DNA of 64,000 nt, from the NCBI RefSeq assembly GCF_016862815.1, contig NZ_BONR01000001.1, forward strand, positions 911,305 through 975,304, in the 5' to 3' direction. Numbering within the stretch: the first letter of the stretch is position 1; each line of letters opens with the position of its first letter. Source of the DNA: Demequina activiva (GTDB lineage Bacteria > Actinomycetota > Actinomycetes > Actinomycetales > Demequinaceae). The position numbers were made by a program, and so were the translations under genes. This document shows positions 1 through 7,382 of this stretch, piece by piece. The notes beneath the pieces were generated by a model. The model ran no database searches and was not told where the DNA came from. It worked only from the letters and a program-made list of their open reading frames with translations.

Positions 1-1291
1 CGTCCTTAAGCTCGGCCACGCGTGCGGCGGCCCGCCTGCGCGCGGCCTCCTCGGCCCCTCGAGCAGCCTTGGCCCGCCTCTTCGCTCGCTTGAGCTCCTT
101 GCGCTTGACGCGCATGATCTCCGGCCGGTGCATGGTGACGGACTCGGCGACGTAGGACTCGGACTGCTGCGCGGGGTCCCAGTCATCGTTGACGTTGCTG
201 GAGGACACCGGCTGGCGCCGCGACCACCCGTAGATGACCGCGGAGATCGCGATCAGCAGCCCGAACACGACGAAGGACCCGGCGGTGCCGCCGATGAGCA
301 CGTCGATGCCGTAGAACGCCGCTCCCACGGCGGCGGCGGACGGCACGGTGATCATCCACGCGGCGAACATGCGGCCCGCGACGCCCCAGCGCACCGAGGC
401 ACCCTTGGTTCCCACCCCCGAGCCCAGGATCGAGCCGGTCGCGACGTGCGTGGTGGACAGCGAGTAGCCAAAGTGGCTCGACAGCAGGATCACCGCAGCG
501 GAGGACGTCTCTGCGGCCATGCCCTGACGGGAGGACAGCTCGACCAGCCCCTTGCCCAGGGTGCGGATCACGCGCCAGCCGCCGGTGTAGGTGCCCAGGG
601 CCATGGCCAGGGCGCACGAGAGGATCACCCAGAACGGCACCGAGGAGTCCGCGGGCACCGCTCCCGCGGCGATGAGGGCCAGCAGGATGATGCCCATCGA
701 CTTCTGCGCGTCGTTGGTGCCGTGCGCGAGGGACACCAGCGAGGCGGAGCCGATCTGGCCCCAACGGAACATGCGGTCGTTGTCCTTGTCTGGCACGTCC
801 TGGGTGATGCGGCCCACCAGGGCGGTGCCCACGGTCGCCACCAGGATCGCGATCACGGGCGCCACCAGCGCCGGGATGAGAACCTTCGCGGTCAGACCGG
901 ACCACAGCACGCCGGACACCCCTGCCGCGGCGATCACGGCGCCCACGACTCCGCCCACCAACGCATGCGAGGAGCTGGACGGGATGCCGAACAGCCACGT
1001 CAGCAGGTTCCAGACGATGCCGCCCGCCAGTCCGGCGAGCACGACCTCGAGCGTCACGATGTCCGAATCCACGATGCCGGTGGCGATGGTCGCGGCCACC
1101 GTGAGGGACAGGAAGGCGCCCACGAGGTTCAGGGAGGCGGACAGCAGCACGGCCTGCTTGGGCTTCAGTGCCCGGGTGGCGATCGAGGTCGCCATCGCGT
1201 TGCCGGTGTCGTGGAAGCCGTTGGTGAAATCGAAGGCGAGTGCGGTCGCGACGACGACTGCGAGCAGCAGGGGTTCGGTCACGCCCACCAT
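1..1291 (-). CDS. pit: PiT-family inorganic phosphate transporter (3' end outside window)
   Basis: About 430 codons are visible. The N-terminus reads TEPLLLAVVVATALAFDFTN, followed by GFHDTGNAMATS, the Asn/Gly-rich signature of the PiT/PHO4 family. FGIPSSSSHALVGG then matches the second conserved family motif. The product should be a multi-pass membrane protein taking up phosphate by cation symport. I start it at the ATG at 1291; no clear Shine-Dalgarno precedes it. After the last membrane segment there is a long charged tail that becomes almost purely Arg/Lys/Ala/Glu (about 45 residues before the window edge), which is unusual for the family. The stop codon lies beyond position 1. Family assignment is firm. 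Confidence 0.93.
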   Translation of the reverse strand, partial: MVGVTEPLLLAVVVATALAFDFTNGFHDTGNAMATSIATRALKPKQAVLLSASLNLVGAFLSLTVAATIATGIVDSDIVTLEVVLAGLAGGIVWNLLTWLFGIPSSSSHALVGGVVGAVIAAAGVSGVLWSGLTAKVLIPALVAPVIAILVATVGTALVGRITQDVPDKDNDRMFRWGQIGSASLVSLAHGTNDAQKSMGIILLALIAAGAVPADSSVPFWVILSCALAMALGTYTGGWRVIRTLGKGLVELSSRQGMAAETSSAAVILLSSHFGYSLSTTHVATGSILGSGVGTKGASVRWGVAGRMFAAWMITVPSAAAVGAAFYGIDVLIGGTAGSFVVFGLLIAISAVIYGWSRRQPVSSSNVNDDWDPAQQSESYVAESVTMHRPEIMRVKRKELKRAKRRAKAARGAEEAARRRAAARVAELKD

Positions 1292-1351
1292 TGTGGCCGA
1301 AAGATGAACGTCAGGTGACGGGACCTCCGGCACGCTGCGGGTGCGACCGGA

Positions 1352-1732
1352 TCAGCCCACGTCCCCGTCCACGTACAGCCACCGACCGTCCTCGCGCACG
1401 AACCTGCTCGTCTCCCGCATCGTCCCTGGCAGGCCCGCATCATCCACCCAGTGGGCGGTGAAGGTCACGGTCGCCCGGTCCGCTGCGGAGCCGTCGTGTG
1501 TGATGTCCGCCACCTCCAGCCCACGCCACTGCACCGGCTCGAGGTCGAGCGTCCGCGGACGGGTCGAGGGATGCCACGTGCGCAGCAGGTGATCGACGTC
1601 CCGGCGCACGAACGCCGTATAGCGAGATCGCATGAGGGCCGATGCCTCCGCCGCCTCGACCTCGCCGCGCACCACGGGCCGGCAGCACTGCGCGAACGGG
1701 TCACCGGATCCGCAGGGACACGCGACGGCCAT
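1352..1732 (-). CDS. YchJ-like SEC-C zinc-binding protein
   Basis: A 126-residue protein opening with CPCGSGDPFAQCC, the zinc-binding SEC-C-like motif of the YchJ/UPF0225 family. An NTF2-like fold follows (ALMRSRYTAFVRRDVDHLL, TWHPSTRP). Its ATG overlaps the stop of the upstream aldolase gene (TGATG), so the two are translationally coupled. The biochemical role of the family is not known to me. Length and motif order fit the family, so the family call is reliable while the function stays open. Confidence 0.85.
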   Translation of the reverse strand: MAVACPCGSGDPFAQCCRPVVRGEVEAAEASALMRSRYTAFVRRDVDHLLRTWHPSTRPRTLDLEPVQWRGLEVADITHDGSAADRATVTFTAHWVDDAGLPGTMRETSRFVREDGRWLYVDGDVG

Positions 1733-2811
1733 CAGGCGCCTGCGACCTCGCGCGCCAGAGCCGCGAACTGCTCGCAGTCCGCCGGCTCCGTGTCCCACGA
1801 GCACATCAGGCGCACCTCGACCGTGTCCGCAGTCGAGCCCGGTGTCCAGTCGTAGAAGCGGTAGGTCTCCCGCATCTGTGCGGCCATGGTGCGCGGCATC
1901 TCGACGAACACGGCGTTGGCCTCGGTGTCCTGCGTGAAGCGCAGCGCGCCGTCGCCGGCGAGCGGCTCCAGGCCGGAGCGCAGCACGCCGGCCATCTCGT
2001 TCGCGTGGCGCGCGTTGCGCAGCCACAGGGGGTCCTCGGTGTCGCCGGTGGAGGTCAACATCGCAGTCAGCTGCGCGGACGCGTAGCGCATCTTCGATCC
2101 CAGCTGCATGGTGGCCTTGCGCAGGTGGGGCAGGTCCGGCTCGATCCGGGCGCGCACCTGCGCATCGAGCACGATGACGGCCTCGGCGCCCATCGCGCCG
2201 TTCTTGGTGGCGCCGAAGGACACCATGTCCGCCCCGCCGCACGCGCCCAGCAGGCCCACGCCGAGCGCGGCAGCGGCGTTGGCGATCCTCGCCCCGTCCA
2301 CGTGGACCGTCATCCCGGCATCGTGCGCGGCGTCCACCAGCGCACGCAGGTCCTCGAGGGGATAGACCGTGCCCAGCTCGGTGGGCTGGGTGACGGACAG
2401 CACCATCGGCTGCGCGCGGTGCTCGTCGCCCCTGTCCCCCAGCCACCGCGACAGCGACGCCGGGGTGACCCGTCCATCGGCCGCCTGCACCGGCAGGATC
2501 TTCAGGCCGCCCACCCGCTCGGGGGCGCCGTTCTCGTCGACGTTGATGTGCGCGTGCTCGGAGGCGACCACCCCGCCCCAGCGGGGCGACAGCGCCATCA
2601 GCGAGATGACGTTCGCGCCGGTGCCGTTGAACACCGGGAAGCCCAGCGCCTCGGCCCCGAACACGGAGGCCACCGCCTCATCGAACGCCGCGGTCGCCGC
2701 ATCTGCCCCGTACGCGGGCTGATGCCCGCCGTCGGCGCCGGCGATCGCGGCCAGCACCTCGGGGTGCACCGCGGCGTAGTTGTCGGAGGCGAAGTGGCGT
2801 GTGTCGGTCAC
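1732..2811 (-). CDS. ltaE: Low-specificity L-threonine aldolase, PLP-dependent
   Basis: 359 residues of the fold-type I beta-eliminating lyase/threonine aldolase family. It reversibly cleaves L-threonine or allo-threonine to glycine and acetaldehyde. Visible landmarks are FASDNYAAVHPEVL at the N-terminus, FNGTGANVISLMAL, HVDGARIANAA (the cofactor-binding Asp) and SFGATKNGAMGAEAV, whose Lys should form the PLP Schiff base. The start is the GTG at 2811 (reading TDTRHFASDN), which matches the usual family N-terminus. It is coupled to the YchJ-like gene. Glycine production connects loosely with the glycine cleavage genes elsewhere in this window. Confidence 0.9.
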   Translation of the reverse strand: MTDTRHFASDNYAAVHPEVLAAIAGADGGHQPAYGADAATAAFDEAVASVFGAEALGFPVFNGTGANVISLMALSPRWGGVVASEHAHINVDENGAPERVGGLKILPVQAADGRVTPASLSRWLGDRGDEHRAQPMVLSVTQPTELGTVYPLEDLRALVDAAHDAGMTVHVDGARIANAAAALGVGLLGACGGADMVSFGATKNGAMGAEAVIVLDAQVRARIEPDLPHLRKATMQLGSKMRYASAQLTAMLTSTGDTEDPLWLRNARHANEMAGVLRSGLEPLAGDGALRFTQDTEANAVFVEMPRTMAAQMRETYRFYDWTPGSTADTVEVRLMCSWDTEPADCEQFAALAREVAGA

Positions 2812-2828
2812 CCCAGCAGTCTTCCACC

Positions 2829-3482
2829 TCAGGCGGGAGCCACCTCGCGCACCCAGCGCGGGCCCTCCGTCCGGAAGCCCATGCGGCGCATGTAGTCGCG
2901 ATCCAGCTGCTCGCGCACGTCCACCTCGAGACGGCTGAAGCCCGCCTCGGCCAGGACCCGCGACTCGCGGTACACGAACTCGCCCGGCGTGAAGTCGCGG
3001 AAGCGCTCCTTGACCCAGTCCAGCTCCACGAGGCCGCGGCCATCGCCCATGTCGCGCACGGCCACCACGCCCACCGCCTCGTCCCCGCGCACCACCAGGA
3101 ACGTGTGGCGGGTGCCGCCGGCTGCGGTGCCGGTGTCGCCGTCGAGCTCGAAGGAGGGCTGGTGCTCCTGGATGTCCGCGGCGTGCTCGGCGAGCACGTG
3201 GCGCAGGAACGCGTTGTCCGCGTCCACGGGCAGCACGCGATAGACCTGCTCGTCGTGAGCCTCGCGGTACAGCCGGGCCAGCCAGTAGATGTCGATGAGG
3301 GTGATCGCGAGGTTCATGAACGCGAACTGCCACACCCCGATGGCGGCGTTGTAGCCCGTGGCCAGCACCGCTCCGATGAGGTTCATCCACCGGAACCGCA
3401 GCACTCGCGCGACCACGAGGGACCAGACGATGAGGATCGAGCCGATCCAGCCGATCGCCTCGAGAATCACCTGGGTGTCCAT
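2829..3482 (-). CDS. YgjV-like membrane domain fused to a GNAT-like domain
   Basis: A 217-residue protein in two parts. Residues ~5-85 hold three hydrophobic helices with the pattern of YgjV-type inner membrane proteins (GWIGSILIVWSLVVARVLRF, MNLIGAVLATGYNAAIG, MNLAITLIDIYWLARL). Residues ~95-217 look like an N-acetyltransferase-type fold (TFLVVRGDEAVGVVAVRDMG, VDVREQLDRDYMRRMGFR). The second half also resembles the N-acetyltransferase-like domain often found behind YgjV modules. No substrate can be assigned. The start at the ATG at 3482 leaves an 18-nt gap to the aldolase gene downstream on the same strand. Domain identities are moderately sure. Confidence 0.7.
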   Translation of the reverse strand: MDTQVILEAIGWIGSILIVWSLVVARVLRFRWMNLIGAVLATGYNAAIGVWQFAFMNLAITLIDIYWLARLYREAHDEQVYRVLPVDADNAFLRHVLAEHAADIQEHQPSFELDGDTGTAAGGTRHTFLVVRGDEAVGVVAVRDMGDGRGLVELDWVKERFRDFTPGEFVYRESRVLAEAGFSRLEVDVREQLDRDYMRRMGFRTEGPRWVREVAPA

Positions 3483-3531
3483 GCCACTCAGGGTATGCCC
3501 GGCCGATGCGGTCTCGCGCCGCGCGCACCCG

Positions 3532-3546
3532 TAGCCTGGCGGGGTG
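3532..3546 (+). promoter_or_regulatory. Leaderless promoter -10 box of the S4-domain gene
   Basis: TAGCCT at 3532-3537 sits six bases before the GTG start, so transcription would begin at or beside the start codon. Confidence 0.6.
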
Positions 3547-3939
3547 GACAGGACCAGCGCGCGGGCAGACGTGTGGGTGTGGGCCGTGCGCCTGGCCAAG
3601 ACGCGCTCGCAGGCGACGGCCGCGTGCAAGGCGGGCCACGTGCGCGTCAACGGCGACCGTGCCAAGCCATCGACGTCCGTGCGCCCTGGCGATCGGGTGG
3701 AGGTCACCCTGGTGCATCCGGGCGGCCCGGCGCAGGTGCGCATCGTCGAGGTGCGCCAGCTGCTGGTCAAGCGCGTGGGGGCTCCGGTTGCGCAGGCTGC
3801 CTACATCGACCACTCGCCGCCGCCGACGCCGCGTGCGGAGCGCCCCGCCGCCTTCGGCGTGCGCGACCGGGGCGCCGGGCGGCCCACCAAGCGCGAGCGA
3901 CGCCAGCTGGACCGCCTGCGAGGCCGGCGCGAGCGCTGA
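3544..3939 (+). CDS. S4-domain RNA-binding protein, HslR/Hsp15-like
   Basis: 131 residues. The N-terminal S4 domain reads ADVWVWAVRLAKTRSQATAA followed by CKAGHVRVNG and KPSTSVRPGDRVEV, the classic alpha-L RNA-binding layout. The C-terminus is short, basic and Pro/Arg-rich (GRPTKRERRQLDRLRGRRER). Family members bind structured RNA; Hsp15 rescues 50S subunits carrying nascent chains. The start is a GTG immediately behind a leaderless-type promoter. It stands alone, converging on the thi operon. Confidence 0.85.
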   Translation: MDRTSARADVWVWAVRLAKTRSQATAACKAGHVRVNGDRAKPSTSVRPGDRVEVTLVHPGGPAQVRIVEVRQLLVKRVGAPVAQAAYIDHSPPPTPRAERPAAFGVRDRGAGRPTKRERRQLDRLRGRRER

Positions 3940-3994
3940 GGCTACTCGCGCATCGTCCCTCCGCACGCGCGGCCCGGCGGGCCCAGTGGCGCCC

Positions 3995-4774
3995 TCAAGC
4001 GTCGAGCGACGCCAGCAGCGCCTCGCGGTCGTAGCGACTCTCGCCGTGCGCCTGGACCTCGTGGACGATCCGCCCCGGGCGTCCGGACATCACCACGATG
4101 CGGTCCGCCAGCGTGATCGCCTCGTCGACATCGTGCGTGACGAGCGCCACGGCACGCTCCCCATCCTGCGACACCAGGCCCACGGACGCGAGCCACGCGT
4201 TCATGCGCCGGCGCGTCACGGGGTCCAGCGCCCCGAACGGCTCGTCGAGCAGCAGCACGGGCCGTTCCGTCAGGCACGTGCGCAGCAGCGCGAGACGCTG
4301 ACGCATCCCTCCGGACAGCTCGTGCGGCCAGGCGTCCTCGAAGCCGCCCAGCCCGAACTCCACGAGGAGGGCCCGCGCGCGCGGCAGCGCGCGCTCGCGC
4401 GGCACCCCCGCTGCGATGGCTCCCACCATCGCATTCGAGAGTGCCCGCCGCCACGGCAGCAGCCCGTCGCGCTGTGGCATCCACGCGGTGGCCCGGGTCC
4501 CGTCCGATGCGCGCGGCACGGCGATCTCTCCGCTCACCCGCGCCCGCTCAACGAGCAGCCCGCCCCACGCCCGCAGCAGCGTCGACTTGCCGCAGCCGGA
4601 GGGCCCGAGCACCGCGACGAACTCGCCTCGCGAGACCTCGAGCGTGAGCCGGTCGAGAGCCACCGTCGCGTCGCCCTTCCCGCGGGCTGGCGGGAACGCG
4701 ACCGTGAGGTCGCGCACCGCCAGCATGGGCGAGCGCTCGCCAGTGGCGGCACCTGCCGCGGTGACCTGCGTCAC
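3995..4774 (-). CDS. thiZ: ABC transporter ATPase for thiamine precursor uptake
   Basis: 259 residues with Walker A GPSGCGKST, signature LSGGMRQRLALLR, Walker B VLLLDEPFGALD and the H-loop Asp/His (VTHDVDEA). This is the nitrate/sulfonate/taurine-type ATPase class that pairs with ThiXY. The GTG start overlaps the thiY stop by four bases (GTGA); an alternative ATG (LAVRDLTVAF) lies at 4726. It is the last gene of the TPP-riboswitch operon and should energise uptake of a pyrimidine thiamine precursor. The symbol rests on context. Confidence 0.85.
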   Translation of the reverse strand: MTQVTAAGAATGERSPMLAVRDLTVAFPPARGKGDATVALDRLTLEVSRGEFVAVLGPSGCGKSTLLRAWGGLLVERARVSGEIAVPRASDGTRATAWMPQRDGLLPWRRALSNAMVGAIAAGVPRERALPRARALLVEFGLGGFEDAWPHELSGGMRQRLALLRTCLTERPVLLLDEPFGALDPVTRRRMNAWLASVGLVSQDGERAVALVTHDVDEAITLADRIVVMSGRPGRIVHEVQAHGESRYDREALLASLDA

Positions 4775-5790
4775 GGCCGCCCCGGCAGGAACTCGTCGGT
4801 CCAGGCCCCCTCCACGTCCGGGTCTCCCTCGAGGATCGCGCCGGCCGCGAGCCAGCCGGCGAACTCGTCCCACACCTGCGGGTCCTGCTCGCCCCAGGTC
4901 TCCGGAGAGTCCGCGTACCGCGTGGCCAGCCAGTCCGAGCTCGCCCGCACCAGCTCCTCGTCGAGCTCGGGCGCGGCCGCGAGCAGCGCATCGGCCGCAG
5001 CCTGGGGCTCCTCCATCGCGGCGGCGTAGCCGCGCGCCGTGGTCTCGACGAACGCCCGCACGGTCTCGGGAGACTCGGCGATCGCCTCGGCGCTCGTGGC
5101 CAGCAACGGGGTGTACCAGTCGGGGATGCAGTCGAACCAGTCGCGGAAGGCCAGAGTGCTGACGTCGAGGCCGTCCACGTCTCCCAGCCGGATGGTGTCC
5201 CACGCGTCGAACACCCAGGCGGCGTCGAACTGGTCCTCGCTGAGGCCGATGCGGAAGTCGTCGCTCACCAAGGGCGTGTGCTCGACCAGCTCGGGGTCGC
5301 CGCCGTCGCACGCGACGAGCGCGGAGATGATCGCGGTCTCCAGCTGCGAGCCGTAGCTGCCGTAGCGCTTGCCCTCGAGATCGCGCGGGCGCTCGATGCC
5401 GTCCTCGGTGAGCGACAGCAGGGAGGAGGTGTTGTGCTCGATCACCGTGGCGACGGACACGACGTCCGCGCCGGCGGCGCGGGCGGGCAGCAGGCCCTCG
5501 GCCACGGAGTACGCGACGTCGGCCTGCCCGGTCGCGACCAGCTGCAGGCCCGAGGTCTCGCCCGGCTCGATGACCGTCACCTCCAGCCCGGCCTCCTCGT
5601 ACCAGCCGTTCTCGAGTGCGAGGTAGAGGCCGTTGTGATTGGTGTTGGGCGTCCAGTCGAGCACGACGGTGACCGGCGTGAGCGCGTCGCCGGCATCGGC
5701 CGATGCGTCCGTCTCCGTGGCGTTGGAGCAGGCGACGAGCACGGTGGCGGCCACGATGGCCGATGCGCTCGCGAGGGTGCGGTTCTTCAT
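4771..5790 (-). CDS. thiY: THI5/NMT1-type substrate-binding lipoprotein for a thiamine pyrimidine precursor
   Basis: 339 residues. The signal peptide ends in the lipobox LVAC (residues ~17-20), so it is a lipid-anchored exported binding protein. The mature part starts with VVLDWTPNTNHNGLYLALE, the hallmark of THI5-like/ThiY proteins that bind formylaminopyrimidine-type precursors. AYSVAEGLLPARAAGADVVS and GSYGSQLETAI follow the family pattern. A strong Shine-Dalgarno (AGGAG) precedes the ATG at 5790. It lies between the permease and ATPase genes under a TPP riboswitch, which supports the substrate class. Confidence 0.88.
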   Translation of the reverse strand: MKNRTLASASAIVAATVLVACSNATETDASADAGDALTPVTVVLDWTPNTNHNGLYLALENGWYEEAGLEVTVIEPGETSGLQLVATGQADVAYSVAEGLLPARAAGADVVSVATVIEHNTSSLLSLTEDGIERPRDLEGKRYGSYGSQLETAIISALVACDGGDPELVEHTPLVSDDFRIGLSEDQFDAAWVFDAWDTIRLGDVDGLDVSTLAFRDWFDCIPDWYTPLLATSAEAIAESPETVRAFVETTARGYAAAMEEPQAAADALLAAAPELDEELVRASSDWLATRYADSPETWGEQDPQVWDEFAGWLAAGAILEGDPDVEGAWTDEFLPGRP

Positions 5791-5822
5791 GAGTTCTCCT
5801 GAGGGTGATGGGGGTAGAGGGG

Positions 5823-6587
5823 TCATAGCCGCGCGTGCGCGGGCTGCCAGGGGGTGAGCGCGCGGCGCAGCGCCACGATCGCGAGCACCAGCACGGCCGT
5901 GAGGATCGCGATGAGCGCGATCCCCACGAAGATCTGGTCCACGGCGTAGGCCTTGCGGGAGCGCTGGATGAACACGCCGATGCCGGAGGCGCCGGCGAGG
6001 TACTCGGACACCACGGCGGCACCCACGGCGTAGGTGGCGGCGATGCGCAGACCCGCGAGCGCTCCCGGCACGGACGCGGGCAGGCGGACGATCCACAGCT
6101 GGTGCCGGCGGGTGCCGCCCAGCCCTGCGACCATGTCCGCGTGCTCGGCGTCCACGTCGCGGATGGCGGCGGAGGAGGCGATCAGGACCGGGAAGAACAC
6201 GGTGAGCGCGACCAGCACGACCTTGGACGTCAGCCCGAACCCCGCCCACAGGATCATGAGCGGCGCGAGCACCACCGTGGGGATGGTCTGGCTGAGCAGC
6301 ACCACGGGCTGCGCGACCTGACCCGTCGTCGGGATTGTCGCCGTCAGGACGGCGAGCAGCCATCCCACCGTGGCGCCGAGCGCGAGGCCCAGCACCGCCT
6401 CCGTGGCCGTGGTGAGCACGTGGGGGCCCAGCAGCGGGGCTGACCCTACGGCGGTGGCCGCCACATGGGACGGCGCCGGCAGCACGAACGGCGGCAGGTC
6501 GCCCATGCGCACGGCGGCCTCCCATGCGGCGATCAGCACCGCGACCGTCACGCCGCCCACGAGCGCGGCGCGCGTGCGCGGGGTCAT
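5823..6587 (-). CDS. thiX: ABC transporter permease for thiamine precursor uptake
   Basis: 254 residues with about six hydrophobic helices and the binding-protein-dependent permease loop near GLGGTRRHQLWIVRLPASVPG (the EAA motif that docks the ATPase). LPPFVLPAPSHV at the start is typical of the SsuC/TauC/ThiX class. The ATG at 6587 overlaps the stop of the upstream thiamine-binding gene (ATGA). It should form the membrane channel of the uptake system with ThiY and ThiZ. Confidence 0.88.
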   Translation of the reverse strand: MTPRTRAALVGGVTVAVLIAAWEAAVRMGDLPPFVLPAPSHVAATAVGSAPLLGPHVLTTATEAVLGLALGATVGWLLAVLTATIPTTGQVAQPVVLLSQTIPTVVLAPLMILWAGFGLTSKVVLVALTVFFPVLIASSAAIRDVDAEHADMVAGLGGTRRHQLWIVRLPASVPGALAGLRIAATYAVGAAVVSEYLAGASGIGVFIQRSRKAYAVDQIFVGIALIAILTAVLVLAIVALRRALTPWQPAHARL

Positions 6588-6877
6588 GGCCGGTGCTTGC
6601 CCACGAGGTCCTGGACGCTGGGGCCGGAGTCCCCCGAGGCTCCGGAGACCTTGATGACGGACAGGCAGCCCTCGGCACCGGCCTGGAGGGTGGCCTCGTG
6701 GACGGTGCGCAGCAGCGCCCACACGCCGTCAGGGGATCCCTCGATCGTGGCGCCCATGGCGCCCACCTCGTAGGTCAGGCCCGAGGCGGCGATGGCCGCG
6801 ATGGCGGCATCGACGTGGGCGTAGCGGTCCTCAGGGGTTCCGATGGGGCGGGGCAGGACCTGGATCTCGGCGATCAC
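6584..6877 (-). CDS. YkoF/MTH1187-type thiamine-binding protein
   Basis: 97 residues matching the small thiamine-binding fold (IAEIQVLPRPIGTPEDRYAH, LTYEVGAMGATIEGSPDGVW). Members bind thiamine or its pyrimidine part and often sit in thi operons. I start it at the GTG at 6877 because AAGGAGACACC is placed well in front of it; an upstream in-frame ATG at 6925 would add 16 residues of unconserved sequence. It is the first gene after the TPP riboswitch and overlaps thiX by 4 bp. No export signal is seen, so it acts in the cytoplasm. Confidence 0.85.
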   Translation of the reverse strand: MIAEIQVLPRPIGTPEDRYAHVDAAIAAIAASGLTYEVGAMGATIEGSPDGVWALLRTVHEATLQAGAEGCLSVIKVSGASGDSGPSVQDLVGKHRP

Positions 6878-7004
6878 GGTGTCTCCTTGCGGGTCAGACC
6901 CAGGGACAGCGCAGCGCCGCTCCACGGCGCGACGGCGCGAGAAGGCGAGCGCGCATCGGCCGTGCGGCGGAATGCGCTCCGCCCAACGCCGCGCCCGTGA
7001 GGCA

Positions 7005-7095
7005 CGTCCTTACGCTGGCATTACCCAGGTCAAGTTCTCGGGTCGACGGCGCGTGACGGCCGTCCTCTCAGCTCGGCTGACCCGAGCTCCCCGCG
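7005..7095 (-). ncRNA. TPP (THI-box) riboswitch
   Basis: On the minus strand the RNA shows GCTGAGAGG (complement of 7063-7071), then CTTGACCTGGGTAATGCC and AGCGTAAGGA (complement of 7007-7034), the invariant core of the thiamine pyrophosphate aptamer. GCUCGGGU and ACCCGAG give the closing pairings. A promoter lies just upstream: TAGGGT at 7107-7112 with TTCACC at 7131-7136, 18 bp apart. Between the aptamer and the GTG at 6877 is a GC-rich inverted repeat that could act as expression platform. TPP binding should shut off the thi uptake genes. Confidence 0.93.
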
Positions 7096-7151
7096 TTGGC
7101 TCCTTCACCCTAGCGCGGCAGCGGCTGGACGGTGAACCCCACCCCGCTTTT

Positions 7152-7355
7152 CAGAATTTGGCACCATTTTCATCTTCTACGAGCCTTCGCGAGGAAGAAG
7201 CCTCCACTGAGGAGGGAGGCGCACGGCCGATGCGGGCCTTGACAATGCAGTCGGCGCCCCGCACGTCGGGCTCGCCCGACGATGCTCAGGCCATTCAGCC
7301 TGGAGGGTTCTTCATCAGAAGCGGCCTTGGACGATGAAAATGGTGCCAAATTCTG
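7152..7355. repeat. Inverted-arm repeat element, copy 1 (204 bp)
   Basis: The ends are exact inverted copies of one 23-base sequence containing TTTGGCACCATTTTCATC (7152-7174 and, inverted, 7333-7355). Behind each end lie another ~31 bases of imperfect inverted arm finishing in GAAGAAnCCTCC / GGAGGGTTCTTC. The ~100-bp centre is unrelated to that of the second copy at 44495-44695. AT-rich arms stand out from the surrounding GC-rich DNA. It lies just behind the glgP stop and ahead of the thi promoter. It has no open reading frame of interest and no clear target-site duplication. Confidence 0.85.
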
Positions 7356-7382
7356 GGAACGGGAGATCGGGTCCCGCGGGGG

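Noticed and set aside
7152..7355. Integron attC site or insertion sequence
   Set aside because: No integrase or transposase, no attC core sites, and no target duplication are seen; I kept it as a repeat of unknown type.
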